From MWBF01 sp040772005 (GTDB lineage: Bacteria > Chloroflexota > Anaerolineae > CG2-30-64-16), in the NCBI GenBank assembly GCA_040772005.1, contig JAXGYZ010000005.1, forward strand, positions 1 to 64,000: DNA of 64,000 nt. Direction: 5' to 3'. Below the pieces are notes generated by a model. The model was not told the origin of the DNA. It ran no database searches and saw only the letters and a program-made list of their open reading frames with translations. Below, one piece after another: positions 34,242 to 43,213 of the stretch. The position numbers and the translations under genes were made by a program. Numbering within the stretch: position 1 is the first letter of the stretch; every line of letters begins with the position of its first letter.

Positions 34242-37202
34242 TCAGATGCTGATCAAGCCTGCCATTGATATGTTGGTCTCACGCTCGAAATCACTGATAG
34301 CTTGACGCGCTTCAAGAAGGCTCTCTCTGCTGAGCGTACTCATGCGACGGTAGATGGAAGCCAATGTTTCATGCATCTTCAGGGAGTTCGGTGAGTATTT
34401 CTGGAAATAGGCAACGGCGGTTGCATAGTGGCGCGCCGCTTTTCGTACGAGGTCATTCTTTTCTACAGGGTCAATATCCTGCGCTAGAGCCCTCCGCAGA
34501 GTGCGGACACCGCGGCTGAGTTCGACTTTGCCCAGGGCCAACCACCACTCTTCCTGCGCCTCCGCGCGCTTGATCATTTGTTGATCGGTCAGCCTGTATC
34601 CCTCAGGTGCATCTTGAGTGATCTGGTCGAGCAGCTCATCGCCCCTCCGCACATAGCTTTCCCGCCTCTGCTCATCAGCTTCATAGAGTTGTGAACGATC
34701 ATGGAATACCTGGGAGAGGTCATCTAGGGCGTCGATGCGCTGCAGAGTCAGACATTGCTCTTCGGAGCACCTTGCTGCCAATCCCAGGTAATCTTCAGCA
34801 CTGCCGTACAGCTTCTCGGCTTGCGCCAGGAGTTTATCCTTCTGACTTCGTGTCCTTGCATTCCGGTATTGAACCTGAACCAGCCAGGCCCAATCGCAAT
34901 AGAGGCTGCCCAACTCATCATACACCTCGATCAGGCGTGTGGGCTCTTCGACCTGAGACTCGAAGATTGCTTGCGCTGCAACCAATTCGCGCTCAGCCAT
35001 TCCGAAGAAGGTTGTTGCCTTTTCGATAGTGTAGGTCTGGCTTTTCCAGAGGTCACCTTGCCTTCGTAGCGCAAACCCAAGTGCTAGGCGCGCCAGACCA
35101 ATGCCACGCGGGGAGCCAAGACTCTGGAAATGCCGCAGCGCCTTGCGGCACCATGCTGCGCCAGTAACAGGCTTGCCGCTATGAACAGCAGATAAGCCAG
35201 TAGCATTTTCGCTCAAGCCCAGAGGATAATCAAGTTTCAATCTCGTGTTAATGCCCACTCCTTTTTCCAGATGCTTCGCCGCCTCTTCCCACTGTCCTTT
35301 CAGACCATAGAGGAAGCCCAGGTTGGTTTCTGTCGTCGCCAGATCACCCTCAGTGTCAGCACCCTGGCCGTCGGTCAAACCTTCCGGGACCCGGAATAGC
35401 TCGAGGGCGAGTTCATATTCCTTTTGCGCGGCCTGGTAGCGTCCATGCAGACGATGGGAATAGCCCAGAAAGTTGTGTGCCTGGCCGAGGACGCGATCGC
35501 GCCTTGCTTGTAGGACCCTTTCTTCGGGGTTCCATTGCTCAAGCTCGTGAATGGCCTTCATCAGAGTGTCAGTACTTTCGGCTTCGCTCATCTTGCTGTA
35601 TATCATGGCCTGTGCATAGCTGACACGGAGCGCACCACGGTAGATAACGTCGCCGTTAGCGAACCAGGGATGGTTGTCATCCACCAGTCGGCGGCCGATG
35701 TGCGCTGCCTCTGGATTTTGACCCTTGGCGATGTAGCGCTGCACCCAGCGCAGGGCGGCATCGCGGTTCAGGTCATCCGCGCTGGGCAGAGTCTTGGCCG
35801 AATCAGGCAAGGTCGGATCATTGATGAATCGCAGCAACTCATCGCGCAGGGCCATATCGTGGCTGAGGTTGCCCGCTGCAAGGGCACGATCGGCGAGTTC
35901 CTGGTATCTGGCAAATCCTGCACGCCCATCCCTCCGCAGTTCGTAGTAGAGTCGCTCTAACTCTAAAGCGAATGCTCTCTCGCTCTGCTTCGCCCCGATA
36001 AGCTTGTGGTCATAGTAGGCCACGACACTGTCCAGGAGTGTATCGGGGTGTTCTCCCAATCCATGTATGTTATATATGCGCGCTAGCTCATCGTGCAGGA
36101 ATAATCTGGCAGACTTCGGATGTGTCTTGACAAAGGCAAAATCCTTCATGTCCTCCAGATAACCCACGCACTGTTCACGCGTCCACTTTGATTCCAGACG
36201 GCGCAACAACTCAACGTCAAGACCTTTTCGCGCCAGGGCCATGTAACGAATCAGAACTCTGTGTTCTGGACTCAGGCACTGCCGTAGCGCATCAGCGAAT
36301 TGAATGTCAAGATCCTGATCGTCTTGCGCGGTAATGAATCCCCAAGGATCCTCAGGCTCACCATTGAAACACAACTCGATCGCCAGGCTCAGCCGGATGG
36401 GCTTACCGCGGGTGATCTTCTGGAGCCGTTGGATTTGGACGTCCGTCAGCTCACCGAGCTTGGGTTCTTTGTCGGATAGGCTTTGCACATACTCCTTCGT
36501 GGCGTCGAAGTCAAGCTGATCGAGCTTATACTCCTCAGAGGACATCCCCGAGGTATCCGGTTGAAATGCCAGTGGCGGCCGCGAGGCAGCCAGGACCAGT
36601 GTGTTGGGCAATCTGGGCAGCAGGGCCATCAGCCAGGCCCGCACGCCCAGTTCTTCTTTGCCGAGTTTGCACAGTTCCTGGACCGCGTCGCTCTCGTGTT
36701 GCATGACCTCAAGCGTATCGAAACGCAAAAGCACTATCTGCTGTGCAGCTAATGCACGATAGTCATTGGTGAAGGCGTCTGTGGCTTCCTGTTCCAGTTT
36801 CTGCAGATCGGTCACGGGGAGGCCCGCGCGCTGTCTGGCTTCCAGGTTTCGGGCGGCCGCGCGGTATGTGTTGAACCACTTTTGGTCTGAATCCAGGCTT
36901 TCTGCAAGGCCATTACGCAGCCCTTCCACACTATGAAACTCGGAGTGATAAAGGTCTATAATGTCTCGGCACAGGACAGGCCCCGCATGATCATCAGCGA
37001 TCTTTTTTGCCTCTTCAAGGAGGCGCGTCTTGCCGATCCCGCCTTGACCGGTAAAGAACATGGCCTTTGTGCCCCCGTGTAGGCTTGAAAGCGCCTTCGC
37101 GATCCCGTTCAACTCCCTGCTTCGGCCACAACACTTGGCCCTTGGGGCAAACTGTCCCTCGCTGTTACTACTAATAGCAGAAGCATTGTTTGATGTGCTC
37201 AT
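34242..37202 (-). CDS. STAND-type NTPase with long TPR-like C-terminal region
   Basis: 986 residues. Walker A is GQGGIGKT (residues 52-59, in FTGQGGIGKTRLLEEAKK), preceded by CCGRSRELNGIAKAL, the usual STAND entry. VLLRFDTLEVM is a Walker-B-like strand and LVLAASRPPLAFQPD a sensor-like strand. A winged-helix-like part follows (LSPEHRVLIRYMALARKGLD). From about residue 480 the protein is helical repeats of TPR type: FLGYSHRLHGRYQAAQKEYE, NLGFLYGLKGQWEEAAKHLE, LGFALRRQGDLWKSQTY. Such proteins oligomerise on sensing a trigger through the repeats. ATG 37202 overlaps the upstream NTPase stop by four bases. G+C is lower than in the flanking metabolic genes. Confidence 0.85.
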   Translation of the reverse strand: MSTSNNASAISSNSEGQFAPRAKCCGRSRELNGIAKALSSLHGGTKAMFFTGQGGIGKTRLLEEAKKIADDHAGPVLCRDIIDLYHSEFHSVEGLRNGLAESLDSDQKWFNTYRAAARNLEARQRAGLPVTDLQKLEQEATDAFTNDYRALAAQQIVLLRFDTLEVMQHESDAVQELCKLGKEELGVRAWLMALLPRLPNTLVLAASRPPLAFQPDTSGMSSEEYKLDQLDFDATKEYVQSLSDKEPKLGELTDVQIQRLQKITRGKPIRLSLAIELCFNGEPEDPWGFITAQDDQDLDIQFADALRQCLSPEHRVLIRYMALARKGLDVELLRRLESKWTREQCVGYLEDMKDFAFVKTHPKSARLFLHDELARIYNIHGLGEHPDTLLDSVVAYYDHKLIGAKQSERAFALELERLYYELRRDGRAGFARYQELADRALAAGNLSHDMALRDELLRFINDPTLPDSAKTLPSADDLNRDAALRWVQRYIAKGQNPEAAHIGRRLVDDNHPWFANGDVIYRGALRVSYAQAMIYSKMSEAESTDTLMKAIHELEQWNPEERVLQARRDRVLGQAHNFLGYSHRLHGRYQAAQKEYELALELFRVPEGLTDGQGADTEGDLATTETNLGFLYGLKGQWEEAAKHLEKGVGINTRLKLDYPLGLSENATGLSAVHSGKPVTGAAWCRKALRHFQSLGSPRGIGLARLALGFALRRQGDLWKSQTYTIEKATTFFGMAERELVAAQAIFESQVEEPTRLIEVYDELGSLYCDWAWLVQVQYRNARTRSQKDKLLAQAEKLYGSAEDYLGLAARCSEEQCLTLQRIDALDDLSQVFHDRSQLYEADEQRRESYVRRGDELLDQITQDAPEGYRLTDQQMIKRAEAQEEWWLALGKVELSRGVRTLRRALAQDIDPVEKNDLVRKAARHYATAVAYFQKYSPNSLKMHETLASIYRRMSTLSRESLLEARQAISDFERETNISMAGLISI

Positions 37203-38680
37203 CCTTGCGCGCCTTCCTCTTTGACCTGCGCATCCCGCTCGTTGATCAGAGCGGAAATCCGTGTGTTGATATCCTCGCGTATCTCATACGGCAGGATGTT
37301 GCGGCTGTTCTGAAGTTCCTCATCACGTTCCAGCAGGTGCCGGAAGGTGTCGGCCCCGTCGGCGCTCAGGTGTGCTGGGTCCAGATACTGCTCGATGAAA
37401 TCTTGGATGATGACTTGTTTGAGCTCCTCTGCACCAGCACACACCTCCCGCCGCGCTACGTGGTAAAGTATCTCTAGCAGATACAGGGGCTGATCCAGTG
37501 GGTTGCGTTCGACCGCCTGGCTGTAGAACGCGAGAGCGGTCTTGTGTCGCCGCTGGAAGTCAGGAGGGTCCGCCTTCTCGATGCGCAGGTCGATGATGCG
37601 GCGCAGCGGCTCGCCCACGACATAGCCATGTTTCTCAGAGCTCCACCAGACCAGCCCTGTGCGCTGCAGATCCTCGAATAGCAGGAGGAACTCCCCGTCA
37701 CTGCGCCGGCCAAGGGCATCGGATTGGAGATCACGCAGAATCTTGCGGGCCGATTCGATATTGAAGCGCCGTACTGCGGCGAGGCACCGGATGATCTTGC
37801 GGTCCGCACTCTCCGCCGCCTTTAGCAGCTCGTCCTCGACCTTTCCCAGCAGCACTTTGACTTCATCCAGGTGTTCCTGCTCGAAATCAGCTGCCGACTG
37901 GGCTGATCGGTAGGTGATGTTAAGCGAGGCGCCGATGACCTGGCTGGCGTAGGGATGGCCGAACGATAGACGGTAGACGATATCCGCCAGTTCGGGTGGA
38001 TAGTTGAGCTTCTGAAACTGTTCTCTGGTGGTGGCTTTGTCGAAGGGTTTAAGTTCGAAAGATTTTAGGCGTTGGCGCACAGCCAGGTCGCGCCAGCGCG
38101 GGAGCTCGCGGCGGCCGGCCATCACGACGATCACCTGATCGGTGCGGATCAGCGGCGCGATGAGCTCACTCCCCAGCCGTAACTGATCCTCGTGCGCCAG
38201 CTTCTCTGCCGTGTCGCAGAGCAGGAGCAGCGCGTAGTCACCTGTCAGGCCCTTCAGAAATTCGATTGCCGCCGGCAGGTTGCCCGGCGCAGGCAGCTCC
38301 TCAGCCGCCTGCTGCATCTGCTCCCGCGCTTGCCGCACCAGGCTATCGGCCAGGGCCGCATCCTGCAACCCGGTTGCGTTGGAGAGCGTCGAGTCTTCGA
38401 AGTCCAGCCAGAGGCAGAGCACGCCGCGCTTCTTGTGCGTCCGCGGAGCTATCTGGCGGCTCGCTTCTTGTAGCTGCTTCAGGAACCAGGTCTTGCCGAC
38501 ACCCTGCAACCCCCAGATATGGATCACCGAGGGCGCGGCGATAGCCCCGCCCGACCACAGGTTGTCTTCCAGGCGACTGGTGATGGTGGCAAGCTCGCGT
38601 TCGCGGCCAACGAAGTATGCGGGGCTATATGTGGCTTTCTCTAATGAAATGGCAGGTGTAGATTTCGCTTTTCGGGGCAT
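37199..38680 (-). CDS. STAND/AAA-type P-loop NTPase
   Basis: 493 residues. AYFVGRERELATITSRLED leads into Walker A GLQGVGKT (residues 57-64); Walker B is YALLLLCDTAEKL with D156, and VIVVMAGRRELPRW follows as the sensor strand with the family-typical arginines. FGHPYASQVIGASLN resembles the GxP helix of STAND NTPases. A C-terminal winged-helix-like part (DLQRTGLVWWSSEKHGYVVG) ends the ATPase core, then about 120 residues of helices. No effector domain is visible, so it may pair with the TPR NTPase downstream (ATGA overlap) or with the CHAT protein upstream (60-base gap). Confidence 0.85.
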   Translation of the reverse strand: MPRKAKSTPAISLEKATYSPAYFVGRERELATITSRLEDNLWSGGAIAAPSVIHIWGLQGVGKTWFLKQLQEASRQIAPRTHKKRGVLCLWLDFEDSTLSNATGLQDAALADSLVRQAREQMQQAAEELPAPGNLPAAIEFLKGLTGDYALLLLCDTAEKLAHEDQLRLGSELIAPLIRTDQVIVVMAGRRELPRWRDLAVRQRLKSFELKPFDKATTREQFQKLNYPPELADIVYRLSFGHPYASQVIGASLNITYRSAQSAADFEQEHLDEVKVLLGKVEDELLKAAESADRKIIRCLAAVRRFNIESARKILRDLQSDALGRRSDGEFLLLFEDLQRTGLVWWSSEKHGYVVGEPLRRIIDLRIEKADPPDFQRRHKTALAFYSQAVERNPLDQPLYLLEILYHVARREVCAGAEELKQVIIQDFIEQYLDPAHLSADGADTFRHLLERDEELQNSRNILPYEIREDINTRISALINERDAQVKEEGAQG

Positions 38681-38740
38681 GTGTGCTTCTCCAGATACGC
38701 GATCAACAGTTCGTACTGTGTCTGCTCCGCTTCGTACCGA

Positions 38741-41200
38741 TTAATCAGTTGTTGTCTTGAATAGGGGTGCCTGAGCATCGTCATCGGCGTGCAAGTACAC
38801 AGTCGGCATCCACCACGCACCCGTGTTCTCTAGTTTCTTACGCACCGCGCGCATTGCGGTTGCGATGGAGCCGTTAGTGCTCAAGTGGTCATAAAGAGTG
38901 TCAACGAAGTCCTGACGAATCATGGGTACATCGAAGATGGGTGCCTGCATCCCTAGAACGCACCTGACACCGGCTGTCAGGAGCTTTTGAGCTGCGCCCA
39001 TCGTACCGCGATTTGTGTCGGCCGGAAGGGCTGAGTTACAGGCATACAATACCACTAGGGCCAGATTGGTCCAGCGTGAGGTTAGTTCCACCAGCTCCGA
39101 GACAGTGAGGGGAGCTAAGGTGTTGTCAGTACTGCTTTGCTCAAAAGCCAGGATGGTTTGTGCGTCGCCTGTCAACCGCTTTCCGCATTCGGGACAACGC
39201 TCCCTGTCAACACTTTTCCATTTCCGGCATGTGATGCACCCCTTGACTTGCATGACATGACCGTCGAAATGGATGGCAGAGATCTCGGGATCGTTTTCGA
39301 GACGACGCCGTAACTCTGCGATGGTTCGCACGGTGTCATGTTTGGCATCCACGAAAACGTGCTCGGTCACAGTGCTCACAGCGACTCGATTGCCTCTGTT
39401 ATCTTCGTTGATTAGGCTGGCTGCGGGATCATCTGCATCATACCCAGGCCAGATGTCTTTAGCCAGCACTGGCCTAGGCGCGACATAGAGGACCCGCAAC
39501 GGTCGCTGACCGGCGTGGTTTTCCTCACAGTCATGGAGATGCCGGGTCAGGCCGACTGATTGGAGCAGAAGGCTGTTGCTCCGGTACGTAATGAGCTCCC
39601 AGGGAAAGCAGGCAAGGAGACTATCTTCTTGCCTGAGAAGAAGCTGAATATCTGCCGCGAGGTTAGTGTTCCAAAGGTCTTGGATGAAGTCCTTGGATTG
39701 GCTTAGGACTTCAAATAGCTTTACGCCAACAAGTTGACGGATTGCCGGGTTTACTCTCGAACTGCGCCCCTCCCGTAGTTTTTGGTTTCTGAGGTAAGAC
39801 CAGTCCTTGTCTTTGAAATACGCTTCATCTTGACAGTTTTGATCCAGCGCCTTGCGGAGGATACTCAAGGGCGGGTTTACATCCTGGCGTTTTAGCGTAT
39901 AGGGCAGGTCAGCCTGGAGTGGCGCATGTTTTCGAACTCTAGGTTCCTCGTACCTGATGTAGGCTTTTGTAGGATTCTCTTCCAGTAGACTCATTTCGAT
40001 TGTTAGTTTACGTCGAGCTGAAGGCGGACCTGAGACAGCGGTAGAAGGAGTGTTTGGAACTATTTTTGCGTCTGCAGCTATCTGACTACATGGCAAAGTG
40101 GCATCTGAGATAGGTTGGGGCAAATTCTTGCGCCCAGGTGCTGTCTGGCTAATCCCACTCAATGACAAAGGAACGGTTGCACTAACGGAAGTTGACGCGG
40201 GTAGCGGTACGGGCGTGGTAAAGGATTGCCATGCCTCAAGGGTCAAAGGCACAATCGGCAACTCCGTGCGCCCTAATAATGCATGGATGATGAGGTTATG
40301 GGCGCTGGTCAGCAGCTCCCGCGGCGTGTGGACTTGCTGCGCAAGTGCAAGACTGACGTCGCCTCCTACGTGCAGAATTAGCTCTTCTGTGGAGAATTCG
40401 TTTAGACCTTGGTTGCGGCGCCAATCGCAAGCCCACGTCAGACGCTGGAGCAGTACGCCGCGCAGTTTTATCGCATTCCAAGACAACTCTTGAGCAAAAA
40501 TGGGTTCGGTCTTGGGCAGCCGCTGCACGATATCGGTTGCAGAATAGGTGCAAGGCAGAAAGAACTTGATCCAGACTCTGGATTCTGGCACAGACATCCC
40601 TTGTAGGCTAGTGAGGAGATACGCCAATTCATCAAGCGAATAGGTTAGCTGCTGATCCAGGATTAAATAGAAAACTCCAGTCTTTTCTGACTGGAGATGC
40701 TCGCGAGCTGCTTCGGCGGCTGAGTCTATGTCATTGTAGATGCCGAGCGATTGGCTGCCAAGCTGGTGGTCTGCGTAACGGGCGAGGGTTGTGCGGCCGC
40801 TGCCTGGGGGGCCCACGTAGATTCCGTACTCTGGATGCAGAAGGCGCTGAGCCACTTCTTCGGGCTCCGGGCGAAAAATCTCAAAATTGGCCGCATCGCC
40901 TAGGTTTTCGGATAGGATGAGAAGGTCTTCAAGGAGTTGACGATCTGCGATTTCTTCGGCGCGGAGAAAACCGAACGGGTTGCGGACGCGCCCACTGTCA
41001 GGGTCGACAAAGCCGGCGTTGTAGAGCCACTTGTTCAGCAGTGACAACCGGGTCTCGGCTCCCATCGATGGATGCTCCAACCACATAACCGCACGGTGCA
41101 GGGGAAGATTGCCAACGAACTCTGGAGCGGAGCACGCCCAGAAAGTCAGCAAGCGCAGCAGTGCAAGAATTATAACGTAACGATTCAGAAATGCAAACAT
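38741..41200 (-). CDS. P-loop NTPase fused to CHAT caspase-like protease with zinc-ribbon insertion
   Basis: 819 residues from ATG 41200; an ATG at 41065 with GGAG nine bases before it is an alternative that would drop a hydrophobic leader. A module NAGF-x10-NPFGFLRAEEIADRQLL precedes Walker A (GPPGSGRTT, 130-138). After a Ser/Thr/Pro-rich linker (about 325-400) a CHAT protease follows, with catalytic dyad H648 (IHFDGH) and C721 (LYACNSA). Between them lies a zinc ribbon, C655-x2-C658 and C669-x2-C672, which is not part of the usual CHAT fold as I know it. CHAT proteases cleave partner proteins when the NTPase is triggered. It probably is the effector of this island. Confidence 0.85.
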   Translation of the reverse strand: MFAFLNRYVIILALLRLLTFWACSAPEFVGNLPLHRAVMWLEHPSMGAETRLSLLNKWLYNAGFVDPDSGRVRNPFGFLRAEEIADRQLLEDLLILSENLGDAANFEIFRPEPEEVAQRLLHPEYGIYVGPPGSGRTTLARYADHQLGSQSLGIYNDIDSAAEAAREHLQSEKTGVFYLILDQQLTYSLDELAYLLTSLQGMSVPESRVWIKFFLPCTYSATDIVQRLPKTEPIFAQELSWNAIKLRGVLLQRLTWACDWRRNQGLNEFSTEELILHVGGDVSLALAQQVHTPRELLTSAHNLIIHALLGRTELPIVPLTLEAWQSFTTPVPLPASTSVSATVPLSLSGISQTAPGRKNLPQPISDATLPCSQIAADAKIVPNTPSTAVSGPPSARRKLTIEMSLLEENPTKAYIRYEEPRVRKHAPLQADLPYTLKRQDVNPPLSILRKALDQNCQDEAYFKDKDWSYLRNQKLREGRSSRVNPAIRQLVGVKLFEVLSQSKDFIQDLWNTNLAADIQLLLRQEDSLLACFPWELITYRSNSLLLQSVGLTRHLHDCEENHAGQRPLRVLYVAPRPVLAKDIWPGYDADDPAASLINEDNRGNRVAVSTVTEHVFVDAKHDTVRTIAELRRRLENDPEISAIHFDGHVMQVKGCITCRKWKSVDRERCPECGKRLTGDAQTILAFEQSSTDNTLAPLTVSELVELTSRWTNLALVVLYACNSALPADTNRGTMGAAQKLLTAGVRCVLGMQAPIFDVPMIRQDFVDTLYDHLSTNGSIATAMRAVRKKLENTGAWWMPTVYLHADDDAQAPLFKTTTD

Positions 41201-41264
41201 TCACATACTCTATCGGTGTCATGCGGAGGTGAGGCGCAGGCGGCGGAGCAAACCCAGCAGTGAG

Positions 41265-41363
41265 TTAATGCCGAGGCTCCGTGCCTCGGGATCCTTCGAT
41301 CTGTGGATCGCCTGGCACGGAGCCTCTGACAGTGAATTCTATGAGTCTCACCTCCTTTTGCAT
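41265..41363 (-). CDS. Candidate mini-ORF C (32 aa)
   Basis: ATG 41363-41361 to TAA 41267-41265, beginning MQKEVRLIEFTVRG. The stretch KEVRL-x-E-x-T resembles part of mini-ORF B just upstream, although KEV is encoded by a Shine-Dalgarno-like AAGGAGGTG, which weakens the comparison. Its second half is encoded by the hairpin at 41273-41326. It may be a leader peptide of the NTPase-CHAT gene. Confidence 0.3.
   Translation of the reverse strand: MQKEVRLIEFTVRGSVPGDPQIEGSRGTEPRH
41273..41326. repeat. Long hairpin upstream of the NTPase-CHAT gene
   Basis: GAGGCTCCGTGCC (41273-41285) and GGCACGGAGCCTC (41314-41326) are perfect 13-bp arms; an inner GATCC/GGATC stem extends it. It lies about 75 bases before the CHAT gene start and could be an attenuator or a dispersed repeat. 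Confidence 0.7.
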
Positions 41364-41579
41364 CAGTCAAGGCCCTCCGGAGAGGGGCGCTGCTTCAATT
41401 GCCGTGTGTTCGTCTAATCGCACCACCTCCTTTCTCTGTTGTTTGGCGGGTTTCGGCTCGTCTGGAGCCTTGAGATTCATTCGTATAGCCGCTCTCCTTT
41501 CTGTTGTTGTGGTGTTTGCCAGGCTTTCTATCGGCTCCGCTATGGGTCTGTGATCCTTGCGTTCATCTGTCTCCTTTAT
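41351..41579 (-). promoter_or_regulatory. Array of four Shine-Dalgarno-like sites
   Basis: On the minus strand AAAGGAG or AAAGGAGG occurs at 41579-41571, 41500-41494, 41434-41427 and 41359-41351. The first is ideally placed before a short ATG frame that stops after eight codons. The rest of the 470-base gap (41201-41673) holds the hairpin and no long gene. Confidence 0.5.
41367..41480 (-). CDS. Candidate mini-ORF B (37 aa)
   Basis: ATG 41480-41478 to TGA 41369-41367, beginning MNLKAPDEPKPAKQQRKEVV and ending APLSGGP. AAAGGAG lies about 13 bases upstream, rather far. The frame is open further back to an ATG at 41603. The charged, Pro/Lys/Glu-rich sequence has no domain. Four AAAGGAG-type ribosome sites spaced about 66-78 bases apart cover this region, suggesting repeated mini-ORFs between the two NTPase genes. 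Confidence 0.35.
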   Translation of the reverse strand: MNLKAPDEPKPAKQQRKEVVRLDEHTAIEAAPLSGGP

Positions 41580-41673
41580 ACAACAGCCGCGTGTGCATGT
41601 CATGACCGCGCGTTGACAAAGCTATGACAGATTGGCACAGAGATCGCTGGTGGATGGCTAGCGGTGTAGGTGG

Positions 41674-43185
41674 TTAGCGGGCAGCGTGTGGGGCCGCAGT
41701 GTACTTGAGGCGAAACGCGTTTGTCTCGGTCAGGAGATAGATGGGGGTGCTGGGGTAAGGCTCGATTTTCTCGCGGATGCGCCGCACCAGTCGGCTGATA
41801 GCCTGATCGGTGATCCCATCGGCCGCTTCCCACACCTCGGCGGCCAGATCGTTCTTTGCCTGGTAGCCGCCGGCCTGCCATAGAGCCTGCAGGAATCTGT
41901 GCTCCAGTGGGGTCAAGCGAACCTCATTGGCGCCGATGAATACGAAACATGGCTCGTGGGGGATGCGCAGCGCAGGCGGCGGGTACTCCTGCAGGAAGGC
42001 TTCCAGAGCATGCTCCCAATCTTCCTGGGTCAGCAGCAGGCTGTTCGTCGAGTTGCGGACGTGTGTCTCAAAGAGCAGCGCGGCCAGCCGCAACAGCCGG
42101 CGCGGGGAGCCGCCCGCCCAACGCACGAGCTCCTGTTCGATGTTTTGTTCGAGCGGAGATGCACACACCTGCGCCATGGAGCGAATCGTGCCGTTGCTGA
42201 AGACGGTCAGGCGGCGGGCGAGCACTTCCGCCAGATCGTACGGGGTCCAGATCAACTCCTGCACAGGCAGCCTGTCCTGACGGAAGCCAGCATACATCAG
42301 AAACTGCGTCTGCATCGAAGCCGGTACAAAGAAGAGGAACGATGCGCCCTGCGTTTCAAGCAACTTGAGATTGCTGATCAGGGGCGCGACGATTTCCACT
42401 GCGGTGTTGGGTCTAGTCGCGGTAGCACTGGTCTCATCGAGCCGGTCAACCAACACATGCACGTGTCGGATGCCGGTTGCCAGCGTCAACTCGACGAAAC
42501 GCGCAAACAACTCGACGGGCGAGCTGGCGGGCGCATGGATTTCACCGCCGAAGTCCACCGCATCGGCCAGCCAGAGCGCCACGGGTGCGGTGCAGCCTTG
42601 CGCCTGGAGCAGAGCTGTGAGTGTGTGGTTGCGGACGCCAGTGCGAAACGCCTTCCAGTCCGCGGCAAAGCCGGGTGCTGCCAATTGTAAGGTGTCGTAG
42701 AGCGACTCGGCGGCAAGCGCCTCGCCTGCCAGTTCGTGTAGATACCAGGTGAGCGAGGATTGAGCCGAAGGCTTGAGCCGTGTGAGCAAGGCGGGATCCT
42801 GCAGAAACGATGCCAGGAGGCCCTGCATGCCTTTCTGCAGGATGCGGTTGATGTGATGGGTAACGGTGCAGTAGCCCTGCTGCTGATACTCCTCCACCAG
42901 AGGTTCCCAGTCGGTGATTGAGATCGCCAGGTCGGATGCGGTGGGTGACTGTGGCCGGCACTGCTGCTGGAGCATGATCCGGTAGGCCGTCTTGCCACTG
43001 CCGCGCGGTGCCACGAGCAGGGTACTCTGCATCCGGTTGGGGAAGGTACGCAAGAGGGGAAACTGGCCTGTGTCGACGAATAGTTCTGCGAGGAGCGCAG
43101 CCTCACGTTCGGCTTCGCTGGTGCCAAAGGGATTGCCCTCGCGGAAGCCGACCTGTGCAAGCCAGGCGTCAAGTGACGATGACAT
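41674..43185 (-). CDS. P-loop NTPase with C-terminal OmpR-type winged helix
   Basis: 503 residues. The N-terminus reads LAQVGFREGNPFGTSEAERE, the same GF-NPFG-AE module that precedes the P-loop of the NTPase-CHAT protein downstream. Walker A is APRGSGKTA (59-67); VHVLVDRLDE is the likely Walker B and FLFFVPASMQTQF the sensor strand; WAGGSPRRLLRLAALLFETH resembles the GxP helix. From about residue 425 an OmpR/PhoB-type winged helix follows: VRLTPLEHRFLQALWQAGGY, ISRLVRRIREKIEP, YLLTETNAFRLKY. It is first in the island and probably acts as an NTP-gated transcription regulator, perhaps on the palindrome 29 bases upstream of its own start. Confidence 0.85.
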   Translation of the reverse strand: MSSSLDAWLAQVGFREGNPFGTSEAEREAALLAELFVDTGQFPLLRTFPNRMQSTLLVAPRGSGKTAYRIMLQQQCRPQSPTASDLAISITDWEPLVEEYQQQGYCTVTHHINRILQKGMQGLLASFLQDPALLTRLKPSAQSSLTWYLHELAGEALAAESLYDTLQLAAPGFAADWKAFRTGVRNHTLTALLQAQGCTAPVALWLADAVDFGGEIHAPASSPVELFARFVELTLATGIRHVHVLVDRLDETSATATRPNTAVEIVAPLISNLKLLETQGASFLFFVPASMQTQFLMYAGFRQDRLPVQELIWTPYDLAEVLARRLTVFSNGTIRSMAQVCASPLEQNIEQELVRWAGGSPRRLLRLAALLFETHVRNSTNSLLLTQEDWEHALEAFLQEYPPPALRIPHEPCFVFIGANEVRLTPLEHRFLQALWQAGGYQAKNDLAAEVWEAADGITDQAISRLVRRIREKIEPYPSTPIYLLTETNAFRLKYTAAPHAAR

Positions 43186-43213
43186 GCTGTGCCTCGAGAG
43201 AGAAGCTCCCTGG

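Noticed and set aside
33779..34252. 157-codon plus-strand frame between the radical SAM and STAND-TPR genes
   Set aside because: No ribosome site and no protein-like pattern; it overlaps the radical SAM start hairpin and the end of the NTPase gene.
41066..41200. N-terminal membrane anchor of the NTPase-CHAT protein
   Set aside because: Not accepted as certain: the hydrophobic 45 residues vanish if the better-placed ATG at 41065 is used.
41185..41370. 61-codon minus-strand frame overlapping the hairpin upstream of the CHAT gene
   Set aside because: It runs through the hairpin and into the CHAT gene start in another frame, and its composition (Arg/His/Cys) is that of a shadow.
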